Shown here: positions 35,570 to 44,690 of the stretch, one piece after another
Numbering within the stretch: the stretch's first letter is position 1
How the letters are laid out: each line of letters opens with the position of its first letter
DNA from: Croceicoccus gelatinilyticus
GTDB taxonomy: Bacteria; Pseudomonadota; Alphaproteobacteria; Sphingomonadales; Sphingomonadaceae
NCBI RefSeq assembly: GCF_018398395.1
Contig: NZ_JAHCBF010000001.1
Location: 372,001 to 436,000, forward strand
Direction of reading: 5' to 3'
DNA: 64,000 nt
Notes under the pieces: model-generated
What the model saw: the letters and a program-made list of their open reading frames with translations, nothing else
Told to the model about the DNA's origin: nothing
Databases searched by the model: none
Program-made: the position numbers and the translations under genes

Positions 35570-37942
35570 ATGGCCGATAAGCAAACCCCTGATGCAACAA
35601 CGGTAATCATGCACGCACTTGCCGGTGCGTCGCTTGCCGTCCTTTCGGCGTGTGGCGGCGGCGGAGGAGGTGGCGGAGGCGTGATTTCGACGCCGGCACC
35701 GACCCCTGCGCCCAGTCCGACACCATCCCCTTCGCCGACGCCGACTTCGTCCGCGAACTTCGATACTGCCGAATATCGCCAGTCGGATGGCCCGCGACAG
35801 CACAATGCCGTGACCGCCTGGCAACAAGGCGCAACGGGTGAGGGCGTGTCGATCGCCGTAATCGACACCGGCATCGACAGTGACAGCCCGGAATTTGCTG
35901 GCCGCATCGCCCCGGAATCGCAGGATGTCGCCGGCAATCGCGGTATCGAAAGTCCCGATGGGCATGGCACGCAGGTTGCTCTCGTCGCGGCGGCTGCGCG
36001 CAACAACGAAGGCGTGATGGGCATCGCCTTCGATGCGACTGTCCTTGCGCTGCGGGCCGATGAACCGGGAACTTGCGCCAGTTTCGATCCAACGGATTCG
36101 TCCACTGGTTGCAGCTTTCTGGACAGCGACATTGCTCGCGGGGTGGATGTGGCGATCGCGACTGGCGCGAAAGTCGTGAACCTTTCCCTTGGTGGCTCTC
36201 TTCCGACTGCCGAACTCGTGAACGCGATCAACCGCGCAGCGCAGGCAGGCATCGTTGTCGTCGTTTCGGCAGGGAATGACGGGGAATCGACCGATCCGGG
36301 GATCGATCCGGCACAGCCCGATCCTTTCGCTTCGGGCGTGCTGTTCGCAGCGCCACAGAACGTGATCATCGTCGGCTCGGTCGATGCGGCGAATACGATT
36401 TCAAGCTTCAGCAATCGTGCCGGATCGCAGGCGAATTCGTTCATCACCGCCCGCGGTGAAGACGTGTGCTGCGTCTATGAAAACGGCGAGATCTATACCG
36501 AGGTCGAAGGCGGCATCGAATATATCTACGTCAACAACGGGACTAGCTTTTCGGCCCCACAGGTCGCGGGCGCAGCGGCGCTTCTGGCGCAGGCTTTTCC
36601 GAACCTGAGCGGAGCGGAAATTGTTGAACTGATCCTTGGCGGCGCGGCCGACCTTGGCGATGCTGGCGTCGATGCGGTTTATGGCGTCGGCCTGCTGGAC
36701 ATCGCGGGCGCCTTTGCCCCTCAGGGTCGGACCGCGCTGGCGGGGACTTCGACCGCCGTGGCGCTGGGTGATGGATCGGGCGTCACCAGCCCCGCGATGG
36801 GTGACGCGGCCCGGCGGGCAAGCATCGGAACCGTCGTTCTCGACGAGTACGACCGTGCCTATGGCGCGGACCTCGGCGCGCGGTTGGCTTCCGCTAGCGT
36901 AGAGCCTCGGCTCTATCGGGCGATGTCGGGTAGGGCGGAGGGTCTTTCCGTCACTAGCGGGACGACGTCGCTGGCCTTCACGGTTGATCCCGGAAGCGTC
37001 AATGCGGCTTCTCCGGTGCCGCTGCGTCTCGATGACGAGAATGCGCAAAAAGCCCGCCTGCTCGCCGCGCGGATCGGGGCCATAATTGCGCCCGATACGA
37101 AATTTGCTTTTGCCCTTCGTGAAGGGGCACAGGGCCTGGAAGCGGGCCTTGCAGGGCACGCACGGCCTGCCTTCCTTGTCGCCGGCGAAAGCGCAGGTGA
37201 ACTCGGCTTCGTCGCCCGTCGTGACGGGGCGGTGGCCGTGCGTCACGGGTTTGGCGACTTGGGCGTTACGGGCAGTGTGGAAACCGGCAAAGCTTGGAGC
37301 GATAGCTTTGAAGGCGGTTTGCGCTCTCGCGGCAAGCAAGATGATTTCACGCGCTACGGCGCAACGGTTGACTGGGCTGATGGCGATGTATCCGCCTCGT
37401 TTGGGACGAGCCTACTGACAGAAAACCGCACCGTGCTGGGTGCGCGGTTTTCCGACGCCATCGGGGCGGGCGGGGCGGACAGCGTCTTTTTGGATGCCGT
37501 ACTGGGATGGAAACCGGCGGCTGGCTGGTCTCTCGGCGCGGATTACCGGCGCGGTATCACCAGTCCGCGTGTCGCCGGCCTTATCGAGGGCGCTTCGGGC
37601 TTTCAGACCAACGCGTGGAGCGTTGATGCGCAGCGGCAGGACGTCTTGGCCAGCGGCGATGCGCTGGGCGTGCGGATCGCGCAGCCCCTTCGGGTCGAAG
37701 GGGGCGGGCTGTCCCTGAACGTGCCAACGGCTTGGGATTATTCCACCGAAACGGCGACTTTCGGACAACGCAGTTTCTCGCTCGAACCTTCAGGGCGCGA
37801 GATGACCGGTGAAGTGCGCTGGATAGGCCCGTGGATGGGCGGCAGCCTGACGGCCAGCCTGTTTTACCGCCGCGATCCGGGGCACATCGCCGACCTGCCT
37901 GACGACAAGGGTGCGGCGCTGCGCTGGTCGGCGAGATTCTAG
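35570..37942 (+). CDS. Lipoprotein subtilisin (S8) protease with C-terminal beta-barrel-like region
   Basis: A 790-residue protein. It starts with a lipoprotein signal (LAVLSAC, cysteine near residue 28) and a Gly9 run, followed by a Pro/Ser/Thr linker. The subtilase domain has the complete triad: Asp in VIDTGID (about 99), His in DGHGTQVA (about 132) and Ser in GTSFSAP (about 326). From about residue 390 the sequence is rich in aromatic-alternating strands and ends in RWSARF, a typical outer-membrane barrel end. This architecture resembles subtilase autotransporters that are also lipoproteins (NalP, SphB1). It probably processes surface proteins. It converges with gmk. Confidence 0.8.
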   Translation: MADKQTPDATTVIMHALAGASLAVLSACGGGGGGGGGVISTPAPTPAPSPTPSPSPTPTSSANFDTAEYRQSDGPRQHNAVTAWQQGATGEGVSIAVIDTGIDSDSPEFAGRIAPESQDVAGNRGIESPDGHGTQVALVAAAARNNEGVMGIAFDATVLALRADEPGTCASFDPTDSSTGCSFLDSDIARGVDVAIATGAKVVNLSLGGSLPTAELVNAINRAAQAGIVVVVSAGNDGESTDPGIDPAQPDPFASGVLFAAPQNVIIVGSVDAANTISSFSNRAGSQANSFITARGEDVCCVYENGEIYTEVEGGIEYIYVNNGTSFSAPQVAGAAALLAQAFPNLSGAEIVELILGGAADLGDAGVDAVYGVGLLDIAGAFAPQGRTALAGTSTAVALGDGSGVTSPAMGDAARRASIGTVVLDEYDRAYGADLGARLASASVEPRLYRAMSGRAEGLSVTSGTTSLAFTVDPGSVNAASPVPLRLDDENAQKARLLAARIGAIIAPDTKFAFALREGAQGLEAGLAGHARPAFLVAGESAGELGFVARRDGAVAVRHGFGDLGVTGSVETGKAWSDSFEGGLRSRGKQDDFTRYGATVDWADGDVSASFGTSLLTENRTVLGARFSDAIGAGGADSVFLDAVLGWKPAAGWSLGADYRRGITSPRVAGLIEGASGFQTNAWSVDAQRQDVLASGDALGVRIAQPLRVEGGGLSLNVPTAWDYSTETATFGQRSFSLEPSGREMTGEVRWIGPWMGGSLTASLFYRRDPGHIADLPDDKGAALRWSARF

Positions 37943-37946
37943 CCGC

Positions 37947-38618
37947 TCAGGCGCCCGGCGGGGGGCCTGCCATCAGTTCACGCACGAAGTTGACGAGGCC
38001 GGTCTGGCGCTCGCGCCTCATGCGCTCGGCGTGCAGGATCTCTCGCACTTGCGCAAAGCAGCTTTCGACATCGTCGTTGACGACGACATAGCGATATTCG
38101 GACCAGTGGCTGATTTCCGCCCGCGCGCGTTCCATGCGGGCCTCGATCACTTTCGGATCGTCGGTGCCGCGCGCGATGAGGCGGCGGCGCAGTTCGTCGA
38201 TGCTGGGCGGAAGGATGAAGACGGGGACGACATCTTCGCTGGCGCGCTGGTTCAGCTGCTGCGTGCCTTGCCAGTCGATGTCGAACAGGAAGTCGCGGCC
38301 TTCTTTCATGCCGTTCCAGATCTGTGCCTTTGGCGTGCCGTAGCTGTGCCCGAAGACATGCGCCCATTCCAAGAAGGCGTGATCGTCGACCATCGCGTCG
38401 AAATGCGGCTTGTCGACGAAGTGATAGTCCTTCCCCTCGACCTCGCCGGGGCGCATCGGACGCGTGGTGGCAGAGACCGAGAGATTGATCTCGTCATCAG
38501 CGGCCAGCAGCTTGCGCGCGATCGTTGTCTTACCCGCGCCAGAGGGCGAGGACAGGATGAACATCAACCCGCGACGCTTGAGCGCGGTCTTCTCTTCGGA
38601 ATTCTGGTCTTCAGCCAT
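37947..38618 (-). CDS. gmk: Guanylate kinase
   Basis: A 223-residue enzyme with P-loop SSPSGAGKTT, the GMP-binding TTRPMRPGEVEGKDYHFV, and WAHVFGHSYGTPK. It converts GMP to GDP in the cytoplasm. ATG at 38618 is chosen over an upstream in-frame start because the fit to family length is better. It converges with the S8 protease gene with 4 bases between. It may be co-transcribed with the small gene that starts at 39050 and with sspB. Confidence 0.96.
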   Translation of the reverse strand: MAEDQNSEEKTALKRRGLMFILSSPSGAGKTTIARKLLAADDEINLSVSATTRPMRPGEVEGKDYHFVDKPHFDAMVDDHAFLEWAHVFGHSYGTPKAQIWNGMKEGRDFLFDIDWQGTQQLNQRASEDVVPVFILPPSIDELRRRLIARGTDDPKVIEARMERARAEISHWSEYRYVVVNDDVESCFAQVREILHAERMRRERQTGLVNFVRELMAGPPPGA

Positions 38619-38693
38619 GCGCGCTGATGGCCGCGACAAGGTGCCGCGGTCAAGCGCCGTAACCGTGTTTGTCCAGATTTGAGGGGGAACGCC

Positions 38694-39050
38694 TTACTTG
38701 TCGGCGTTTTCCATGCGGTCCTGCATCTGCTTGCGCCCCTCGATGCGTGCGCCGCGCTTGCCCTTCGAACGGTCCCAAAGCGTCTTACCGAGAATTCCGG
38801 TGCCGACGATCAGCGCGCCGGGAACGGATCGTGTCGCAACGCGAGCGATGGCAACTGAGACAAGCGTCTGCGCCATGGAACGACCATCGACCACGGCATT
38901 TGCGTCGTCCGCACTGTAGCGGGTGCGAAGAAGTGCTTTTTCGGTCATGCGCCGGGTCAGGCGGCCCACGCCGCGCAGGGCGATATCGGCGACGATCAGG
39001 TTCGTCATCGGATTGGGGCTGAGACCGGGGATTTTGCGGCGCTTGGGCAT
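38694..39050 (-). CDS. Conserved hypothetical protein, 118 aa
   Basis: The basic N-terminus PKRRKIPGLSPNPMTNLIVADIALRG recurs in sphingomonad proteins, but I know no function. The middle holds a hydrophobic stretch (ALIVGTGILGKTLW) that may be a weak membrane helix or a buried strand. GAGG lies 6 bases before the ATG at 39050. It sits between gmk and sspB on the same strand, with gaps of 75 and 52 bases. Confidence 0.65.
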   Translation of the reverse strand: MPKRRKIPGLSPNPMTNLIVADIALRGVGRLTRRMTEKALLRTRYSADDANAVVDGRSMAQTLVSVAIARVATRSVPGALIVGTGILGKTLWDRSKGKRGARIEGRKQMQDRMENADK

Positions 39051-39102
39051 TGAGACCTCTTCTTCGATCACGGCCCGCGCAGCTATTTCAGGCGATCGGG
39101 CC

Positions 39103-39612
39103 TTATTTCTTCTTCCCGAAATCAACGGTCACGACGTTGGAGCCGTCTTCCGGGGGCGTCACTGAAGGAACGCCTTCGCCGTCACCCTGTTCCATGTCGT
39201 TTTCCGCATCGTCGTGTGGTTCGGGTTCGTCGTCCACTTCGACGGCCTGGAACTGCAGGCCGAAATCAACGGCAGGATCGACGAAGGCGGTGATCGCCGC
39301 GAAGGGGATGACCAATTTCGCCGGAACCTGGTTGAAGCTGAGCCCGACCGAGAACAGCGTGTCCTCGACCGAGAGGTCCCAGAACTTGTTCTGCAGCACG
39401 ATCGTCATCTCGTCCGGGAAGCGGGCGCGAAGGTCCGCCGGGATAGAGACACCGGGCGCGCCGGTCTTGAAGGTGATGTAGAAGTGGTGCGATCCGGGCA
39501 GTTCGCTGCCCGATGCTTCCACTTCGCGCAGCACGCGGCCGACGACTGCGCGCAAGGCCTCCTGCACGATTTCGTCGTAGGGGATCAGGCTATCGGGCGG
39601 TGCTTCGCTCAT
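39103..39612 (-). CDS. SspB-family ClpXP adaptor
   Basis: A 169-residue protein: an SspB-like folded domain (LIPYDEIVQEALRAVVGRVL, SHHFYITFKTGAPGVSIP and FNQVPAKLVIPFAAITAFVDP), a long acidic linker, and a C-terminal VVTVDFGKKK. The tail resembles the ClpX-binding (XB) peptide of SspB. The adaptor brings ssrA-tagged proteins to ClpXP for degradation. It faces the his operon, with 224 bases of AT-richer intergenic DNA between. Confidence 0.88.
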   Translation of the reverse strand: MSEAPPDSLIPYDEIVQEALRAVVGRVLREVEASGSELPGSHHFYITFKTGAPGVSIPADLRARFPDEMTIVLQNKFWDLSVEDTLFSVGLSFNQVPAKLVIPFAAITAFVDPAVDFGLQFQAVEVDDEPEPHDDAENDMEQGDGEGVPSVTPPEDGSNVVTVDFGKKK

Positions 39613-39801
39613 GCGGACGGCTTGGCCGTATCAAGCCGCGCGGTCAAGCGGGAAAAGCGGTCATCAACGGCTTATCCAAGCCATGATCGATTAAGGTGGT
39701 GTGGTGACAAGAAGTCGAACGTATTGCCATTAAATCACTGATAAAAAGAGAATATCCTGTCAGGCCTCGTTCTGGATTATCGAAGAGTACGTGATCGCGT
39801 C

Positions 39802-39829
39802 TTGCACAGCGCTTTCGCAGGCGTATAGC
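39802..39829 (+). promoter_or_regulatory. hisB promoter, apparently leaderless
   Basis: TTGCAC (39802-39807) and TATAGC (39824-39829) are 16 bases apart. Only 7 bases separate the -10 from the ATG at 39837, so the transcript would start at or next to the start codon. There is no Shine-Dalgarno string. Confidence 0.6.
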
Positions 39830-39836
39830 GGCCCTC

Positions 39837-40445
39837 ATGCGCACCGGATCGATCTCTCGTAAGACCAAGGAAACCGCCATCGAAGTGGCGGTGAACCTCG
39901 ATGGCACTGGCGAATATGACGTCGCCACCGGCATCGGCTTTCTCGATCACATGATCGAGCAGTTCTCCCGCCACTCGCTCATCGACGTGACCTTAAAAGT
40001 CGACGGCGACCTGCACGTCGACCAGCATCACACCGTAGAAGACAGCGCCATTGCGCTGGGTGAGGCGCTGCTTCAGGCGCTGGGTGAAAAGCGGGGCATC
40101 TCGCGCTACGGCCAGGCCTATTCGCCGATGGACGAAACGCTATCGCGCGTTGCGCTGGATATCTCGGGCCGGCCTTGGCTGGTCTGGAAGGCTGGTTTCT
40201 CGCAGCCGCGTCTGGGCGAGATGGATACCGAGCTGTTCGAGCACTGGTTCCACTCGGTCGCGCAGGCCGCGGGCATCACGCTGCACATCGAACTGCTTTA
40301 CGGCCAGAACAACCACCACATCATTGAATCGATCTACAAGGGCTTTGCCCGGTCGATGCGGATGGCGGTGGAGTTGGACCCGCGCAAGGGCGACGCGATT
40401 CCGTCGACCAAGGGTCTGCTCGGCAAAGGGACGATCGAGGCCTGA
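39837..40445 (+). CDS. hisB: Imidazoleglycerol-phosphate dehydratase
   Basis: A 202-residue enzyme with both manganese-binding repeats: [13 protein letters not shown] with [17 protein letters not shown], and the later [18 protein letters not shown]. It removes water from imidazoleglycerol phosphate in histidine synthesis. This is the monofunctional form without the phosphatase domain. It heads hisB-hisH; hisH starts 3 bases after the stop. A leaderless promoter lies immediately upstream. Confidence 0.97.
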   Translation: MRTGSISRKTKETAIEVAVNLDGTGEYDVATGIGFLDHMIEQFSRHSLIDVTLKVDGDLHVDQHHTVEDSAIALGEALLQALGEKRGISRYGQAYSPMDETLSRVALDISGRPWLVWKAGFSQPRLGEMDTELFEHWFHSVAQAAGITLHIELLYGQNNHHIIESIYKGFARSMRMAVELDPRKGDAIPSTKGLLGKGTIEA

Positions 40446-40448
40446 GCC

Positions 40449-41078
40449 ATGCCATCTCACGTCGCCCTTATCGACTACGGCGCAGGCAACCTGCAGTCGG
40501 TCGCCAATGCGCTGAAAGCCGCTGGGGCGGATCAGGTTAAGGTTTCGGGTGATCCCGAGGTCGTGCTGGCAGCCGAACGTGTCGTGCTCCCCGGTGTCGG
40601 TGCTTATGCCAATTGTATCAAGGCCTTGCGTGCCATTCCTGGCATGATTTCTGCGATGGAGAAGCGCGTTCTGGAACAGGGTGCGCCGTTCCTCGGCATC
40701 TGTGTCGGGATGCAGCTTCTGGCGACCCGCGGTGTCGAACACGGGGTCCACAAGGGGCTGGGCTGGATCGCAGGTGAAGTCCTGCCGATCGAAGTGACAG
40801 ACCCTGCGATCAAGATCCCGCACATGGGCTGGAACGACGTGGCGCCCATGAAGCATCATGACGGCGCCGAACTGATCGATCGGGGCGAGGCCTACTTCCT
40901 CCACTCCTACCACTTCGTGACTGACGAAGGCCGCGACATCGCCGCCATCACCGATCACGGCGGCGCGATCACGGCAGCGGTGGCGCGCGATAATATCCTT
41001 GGCGTCCAGTTCCATCCGGAAAAGAGCCAGCGTTACGGCATCGACTTGCTGGAACGCTTTCTCGAGTGGAAGCCTTGA
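40449..41078 (+). CDS. hisH: Imidazole glycerol phosphate synthase glutaminase subunit
   Basis: A 209-residue class I glutamine amidotransferase with the nucleophile in GICVGMQLL (about residue 82), the histidine and glutamate in QFHPEKSQ (about 191-193) and the N-terminal DYGAGNLQSV. It supplies ammonia to HisF for closing the imidazole ring. It lies 3 bases after hisB. Confidence 0.96.
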   Translation: MPSHVALIDYGAGNLQSVANALKAAGADQVKVSGDPEVVLAAERVVLPGVGAYANCIKALRAIPGMISAMEKRVLEQGAPFLGICVGMQLLATRGVEHGVHKGLGWIAGEVLPIEVTDPAIKIPHMGWNDVAPMKHHDGAELIDRGEAYFLHSYHFVTDEGRDIAAITDHGGAITAAVARDNILGVQFHPEKSQRYGIDLLERFLEWKP

Positions 41079-41128
41079 CGACAGGCATTCGCCACGTAGG
41101 CACTTCGGCCCAGCATAGAAAAACAGGC

Positions 41129-41156
41129 TTTTGCGCGGGCGCTCGCGGTGTATAGG
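41129..41156 (+). promoter_or_regulatory. hisA promoter, apparently leaderless
   Basis: TATAGG (41151-41156) lies 8 bases before the hisA ATG; the best -35 is TTTTGC (41129-41134) with 16-base spacing. There is no ribosome site between the -10 and the ATG. This may let hisA and hisF be expressed apart from hisB and hisH. Confidence 0.45.
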
Positions 41157-41164
41157 CGCGAGCC

Positions 41165-41893
41165 ATGATCGTATTTCCCGCAATCGACCTCAAGGGCGGC
41201 CAGGTCGTCCGTCTCGCCGAAGGCGACATGGACCGCGCCACTGTCTACGGCGACAACCCCGCAGCACAGGCAAAGCTTTTCGCTGAGGCGGGGGCGATGC
41301 ACTTGCACGTCGTTGATCTCGACGGATCGTTCGCAGGCGAGGCGCGCAACCGCGAGGCGGTTGAAGCCATCGTCGATGCCTTCGAAGGTTACGTACAGCT
41401 TGGCGGCGGCATTCGAACGCCGGAGGTTGTCGAGGCGTGGTTCGATGCAGGCGTTGCCCGCATCGTCATGGGCACGGCTGCGCTTAAGGACCCACAGTTC
41501 GTCAAGGACATGGCCAAGGAATATCCCGGCGGCATCGTCGTTGCCGTCGACGCGAAGGACGGCATGGTCGCAACTGCCGGCTGGGCCGATGTTTCGGACG
41601 TGCCGGTCGTCGACATGGCCCGCCGGTTCGAGGACGCGGGCGTTGCCTCGCTGCTGTTCACCGACATCGGGCGGGACGGGCTGCTGAAAGGCTGCAACAT
41701 CGACGCGACCGTCGATCTGGCGCGCTCGGTCGATATTCCGGTCATCGCAAGCGGGGGCGTAAAGGGGCTGGATGACATCCATATCCTGTCGCTCCACGCG
41801 GACGAGGGGATCGAGGGCGTCATTACCGGCCGCGCGATCTACGACGGGAGGCTCGACCTTGCCACTGCGCTGGCGATGGCCAACCGCGACTGA
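41165..41893 (+). CDS. hisA: ProFAR isomerase HisA
   Basis: The 242-residue TIM-barrel enzyme has both half-barrel phosphate sites: QLGGGIRTPE and ASGGVKGLDD. The catalytic aspartates are in FPAIDLKGG (Asp8) and in TDIGRDG. It isomerises ProFAR to PRFAR. The start ATG at 41165 is directly below a -10 box. The gap to hisH is 86 bases and hisF follows by 70. Confidence 0.97.
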   Translation: MIVFPAIDLKGGQVVRLAEGDMDRATVYGDNPAAQAKLFAEAGAMHLHVVDLDGSFAGEARNREAVEAIVDAFEGYVQLGGGIRTPEVVEAWFDAGVARIVMGTAALKDPQFVKDMAKEYPGGIVVAVDAKDGMVATAGWADVSDVPVVDMARRFEDAGVASLLFTDIGRDGLLKGCNIDATVDLARSVDIPVIASGGVKGLDDIHILSLHADEGIEGVITGRAIYDGRLDLATALAMANRD

Positions 41894-41963
41894 TTTTCTG
41901 GAAGTGACGCGCCGCAAGGTGTAGTCACTGTGGCTTGCCGCAACCTGCCGGAGCGCTTGTTTC

Positions 41964-42761
41964 ATGACTGTCCGTGTCCGCGTCATCCCCTGCCTCGACG
42001 TTGCCGAAGGGCGCGTGGTGAAGGGCGTGAATTTCGTCGACCTGATCGACGCGGGCGATCCGGTGGAACAGGCTCAGGCCTATGACGCCGCCGGCGCGGA
42101 CGAGCTTTGCTTTCTGGACATTTCGGCCAGCCACGAAGGCCGTGGCACCCTGATCGATGTCGTGCGCCGCACGGCAGAAGTATGCTTCATGCCGCTGACC
42201 GTTGGTGGCGGCGTGCGCAGCGCGGACGATGCGCGGGCGCTGCTGCTTGCAGGGGCTGACAAGGTTGCGGTCAATTCCGCCGCCGTTTCCCGCCCCGAGG
42301 TCGTCGCCGAGATTGCCGAACGTTTCGGCAGCCAGTGCGTCGTCGCCAGCGTCGATGCGCGGCGCGTCTGTGGACCGGGTGTGGATAAGTCGGGGGATAG
42401 CTCCGGGGAAAGCCGGTGGGAAATCTTCACGCACGGCGGGCGCAAGGAAACCGGCATCGATGCGCTGGAGCATGCACGGCGGCTGGCTGAGCTGGGCGCG
42501 GGCGAACTTCTCGTCACCTCGATGGACGGCGACGGGACGAAGAAGGGCTATGACCTTGAACTGACCCGCGCGATTGCCGATGCAGTCGGCATTCCCGTGA
42601 TCGCCAGCGGCGGGGTCGGAACGCTCGATCACCTCGTCGAGGGGGTCACCCACGGTCATGCCAGTGCCGTGCTTGCCGCAAGTATTTTTCACTTCGGTCA
42701 GCACACCCTCGCAGAGGCCCACGATGCCTTGCGCGCCGCGGGTTTACCGGCCCGAAGCTAA
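41964..42761 (+). CDS. hisF: Imidazole glycerol phosphate synthase cyclase subunit
   Basis: A 265-residue TIM-barrel enzyme with [20 protein letters not shown] at the start, [10 protein letters not shown] near the middle and [12 protein letters not shown] late in the barrel. The catalytic aspartates are in PCLDV and in TSMDGDG. It makes IGP and AICAR using ammonia from HisH. A Ser/Gly-rich insertion ([13 protein letters not shown], near residue 140) is longer than in E. coli. It ends the hisBHAF part of the operon. Confidence 0.97.
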   Translation: MTVRVRVIPCLDVAEGRVVKGVNFVDLIDAGDPVEQAQAYDAAGADELCFLDISASHEGRGTLIDVVRRTAEVCFMPLTVGGGVRSADDARALLLAGADKVAVNSAAVSRPEVVAEIAERFGSQCVVASVDARRVCGPGVDKSGDSSGESRWEIFTHGGRKETGIDALEHARRLAELGAGELLVTSMDGDGTKKGYDLELTRAIADAVGIPVIASGGVGTLDHLVEGVTHGHASAVLAASIFHFGQHTLAEAHDALRAAGLPARS

Positions 42762-42804
42762 GGCTGCGTCTGAACCGGAAACACGGTTAACAGCCATTTT
42801 TCGT

Positions 42805-42824
42805 GTTTGATAACGTTTTCAAAC
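42805..42824. promoter_or_regulatory. LacI-type operator palindrome
   Basis: GTTTGA-T-AACGTT-T-TCAAAC is a 20-bp palindrome with two mismatches at the spacer positions, and it has the central CG of LacI-family operators (TGATAACGTT core). It lies 54 bases before the M28 peptidase start. No LacI-family gene is in the window, so the regulator is elsewhere. Confidence 0.6.
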
Positions 42825-42877
42825 CCGGATTTCTTGGTTACATGCGCAACCATCCGAATCAGACCCAAGGCTTAGTT

Positions 42878-44491
42878 ATGCGGATTGCCCTCCTGCTGAC
42901 CGCGTCGTTTGCGCTCGCTTCCTGCGCGACGACCGACACGAACGTCGCGACTGCCCCGAGCGAACGCTCGATCGAGGCGGACGTGCGCTATCTCGCGTCG
43001 GACGAACTCGAAGGTCGTGAGGCAGGGCAGCCGGGCTATCAACTGGCATCGCAGTACATGGCCGATCGTTTCGCATCGGTCGGTGTTCAGCCGGGTGCGG
43101 CAGACGGTACCCATTTCCAGCCCGTGGGCCTTCGCATCATGCGTCCGGGCCCGATGGAAAAGAACACGATGGTCCTGTCGGGTGACAAGGCTCCTGACCT
43201 TGAACTGGGCACTGACTACGCCGTCGACGGAATGATCGGTCTTGAAAGCGGCGTGATCGAGGCTCCGCTCGTCTTCGTCGGGCAGGGCTATGTCGATCCG
43301 CGCAATGGTCGCGATGATTTCGCAGGCGTTGATCTCAAGGGCAAGATCGCCGTCGCCATCACCGGTGCGCCGGAATTCCTCAACACCGAGGAACGCGCCT
43401 ATTTCAGCGGCCAACGTTCGCGCGAAATGGCAAAGCGCGGCGCGGTGGGCGTCATCTCGCTGCTGACTGACAAGTCGCTGGAGCGTTATGACTGGCAAAA
43501 GCGGCTTGAGTTCCGCGACCAGTCGACCAGCGCGACGTGGATCGGTGAAGATGGCCAGGCCTACGATTCACGCGAAGGCATGGTCGCTGCCGCAGTTCTG
43601 AACCCTGCCGCTGCGGCAAAGCTGCTCGACGGGCAGCCGATCAGCTATGCCGATGCGGTCGCCAAGATTGACGAACCCGGCGCTACTTTGCCTGCATTCG
43701 ACATGGGTATCACGGCGAAGATCGCATTCGAGCAGAAGTTCGAAAACGCCACGAGCCGGAATGTCGTGGGCATCGTTCCCGGCACCGACCCCGAACTCAA
43801 GGACGAATATGTCGTCCTCACCGCCCACCTCGACCACATCGGCGTGGATGAAGGTGACGATGACGACAAGATCAACAACGGTGCGATGGACAACGCGACC
43901 GGCAGCGCGATCATGATCGATGTCGCGCGCCGCTTCGCAATGGCTCCGCCGCGGCGTTCGCTTATGTTCGTGGCACTGACCGCGGAAGAGATGGGCCTGA
44001 TCGGTTCGTCCTACCACGCCCGCAACACGATCGTTCCGCAGGACAATGTCGTCGCCAACGTCAACCTCGATATGCCGATGCTGACGTACGAGTTCGTCGA
44101 CGTCATCGCGTTCGGTGCGGAGCGTTCGACGCTTTATGGCGCGGTCGCCAAGGCTGCGAAGGCGGCCGGCATCGGCTTTGCCGAGGACCCGTTCCCCGAA
44201 GAGGGCATCTTCACCCGTTCGGACCACTACTCCTACGTTCGGCAGGGCATCCCTGCGATCTACCTCGAACCCGGCCCCGGCAACGGCGGGCTCGAGGCAT
44301 TCGGCTCGTTCCTGGGCGAGCACTATCACCAGCCTTCGGATGAAGTTGACCTGATCCTGTTCGATCAGGCGGCTCGTTTTGCCGATCTCAACTTCGACAT
44401 TGCACGCAACATTGCAGATATGGACGAGAGGCCTGTCTGGAAGAAGGACGATTTCTTTGGGACCGTTTTCGACGGCCCCATGAAGGACTGA
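42878..44491 (+). CDS. M28-family lipoprotein metallopeptidase
   Basis: A 537-residue protein with a lipoprotein signal (LTASFALASC, Cys near residue 17), a PA-like insertion and an M28 zinc aminopeptidase core. The core has AHLDHIG, MDNATGS, TAEEMGLIGS and the NLDMPM aspartate, and the last ligand is in the SDHYSYV region. It probably cleaves N-terminal residues from peptides at the cell envelope. ATG at 42878 is set by the signal peptide, not the upstream ATG. A LacI-type palindrome lies upstream, suggesting control by a carbohydrate signal. It interrupts the his gene set. Confidence 0.84.
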   Translation: MRIALLLTASFALASCATTDTNVATAPSERSIEADVRYLASDELEGREAGQPGYQLASQYMADRFASVGVQPGAADGTHFQPVGLRIMRPGPMEKNTMVLSGDKAPDLELGTDYAVDGMIGLESGVIEAPLVFVGQGYVDPRNGRDDFAGVDLKGKIAVAITGAPEFLNTEERAYFSGQRSREMAKRGAVGVISLLTDKSLERYDWQKRLEFRDQSTSATWIGEDGQAYDSREGMVAAAVLNPAAAAKLLDGQPISYADAVAKIDEPGATLPAFDMGITAKIAFEQKFENATSRNVVGIVPGTDPELKDEYVVLTAHLDHIGVDEGDDDDKINNGAMDNATGSAIMIDVARRFAMAPPRRSLMFVALTAEEMGLIGSSYHARNTIVPQDNVVANVNLDMPMLTYEFVDVIAFGAERSTLYGAVAKAAKAAGIGFAEDPFPEEGIFTRSDHYSYVRQGIPAIYLEPGPGNGGLEAFGSFLGEHYHQPSDEVDLILFDQAARFADLNFDIARNIADMDERPVWKKDDFFGTVFDGPMKD

Positions 44492-44690
44492 CTCCTCCTC
44501 TACTAGATCTTCCGGCACCTTTCGTTCAGCGCGGCGGGGCGGGTCACACCCCCCACCACCGTGACCCGTTCCCGTCGCGCACTTATTCAGGCCGAACTCA
44601 AGACTTTCTGCCCTGCCATTGCCCTGACCGCTGGGCGATCCTAACTTGGCGCGATCCGCCGGGCTTCTCCCGGTTCGAAGGGGAAATCGC

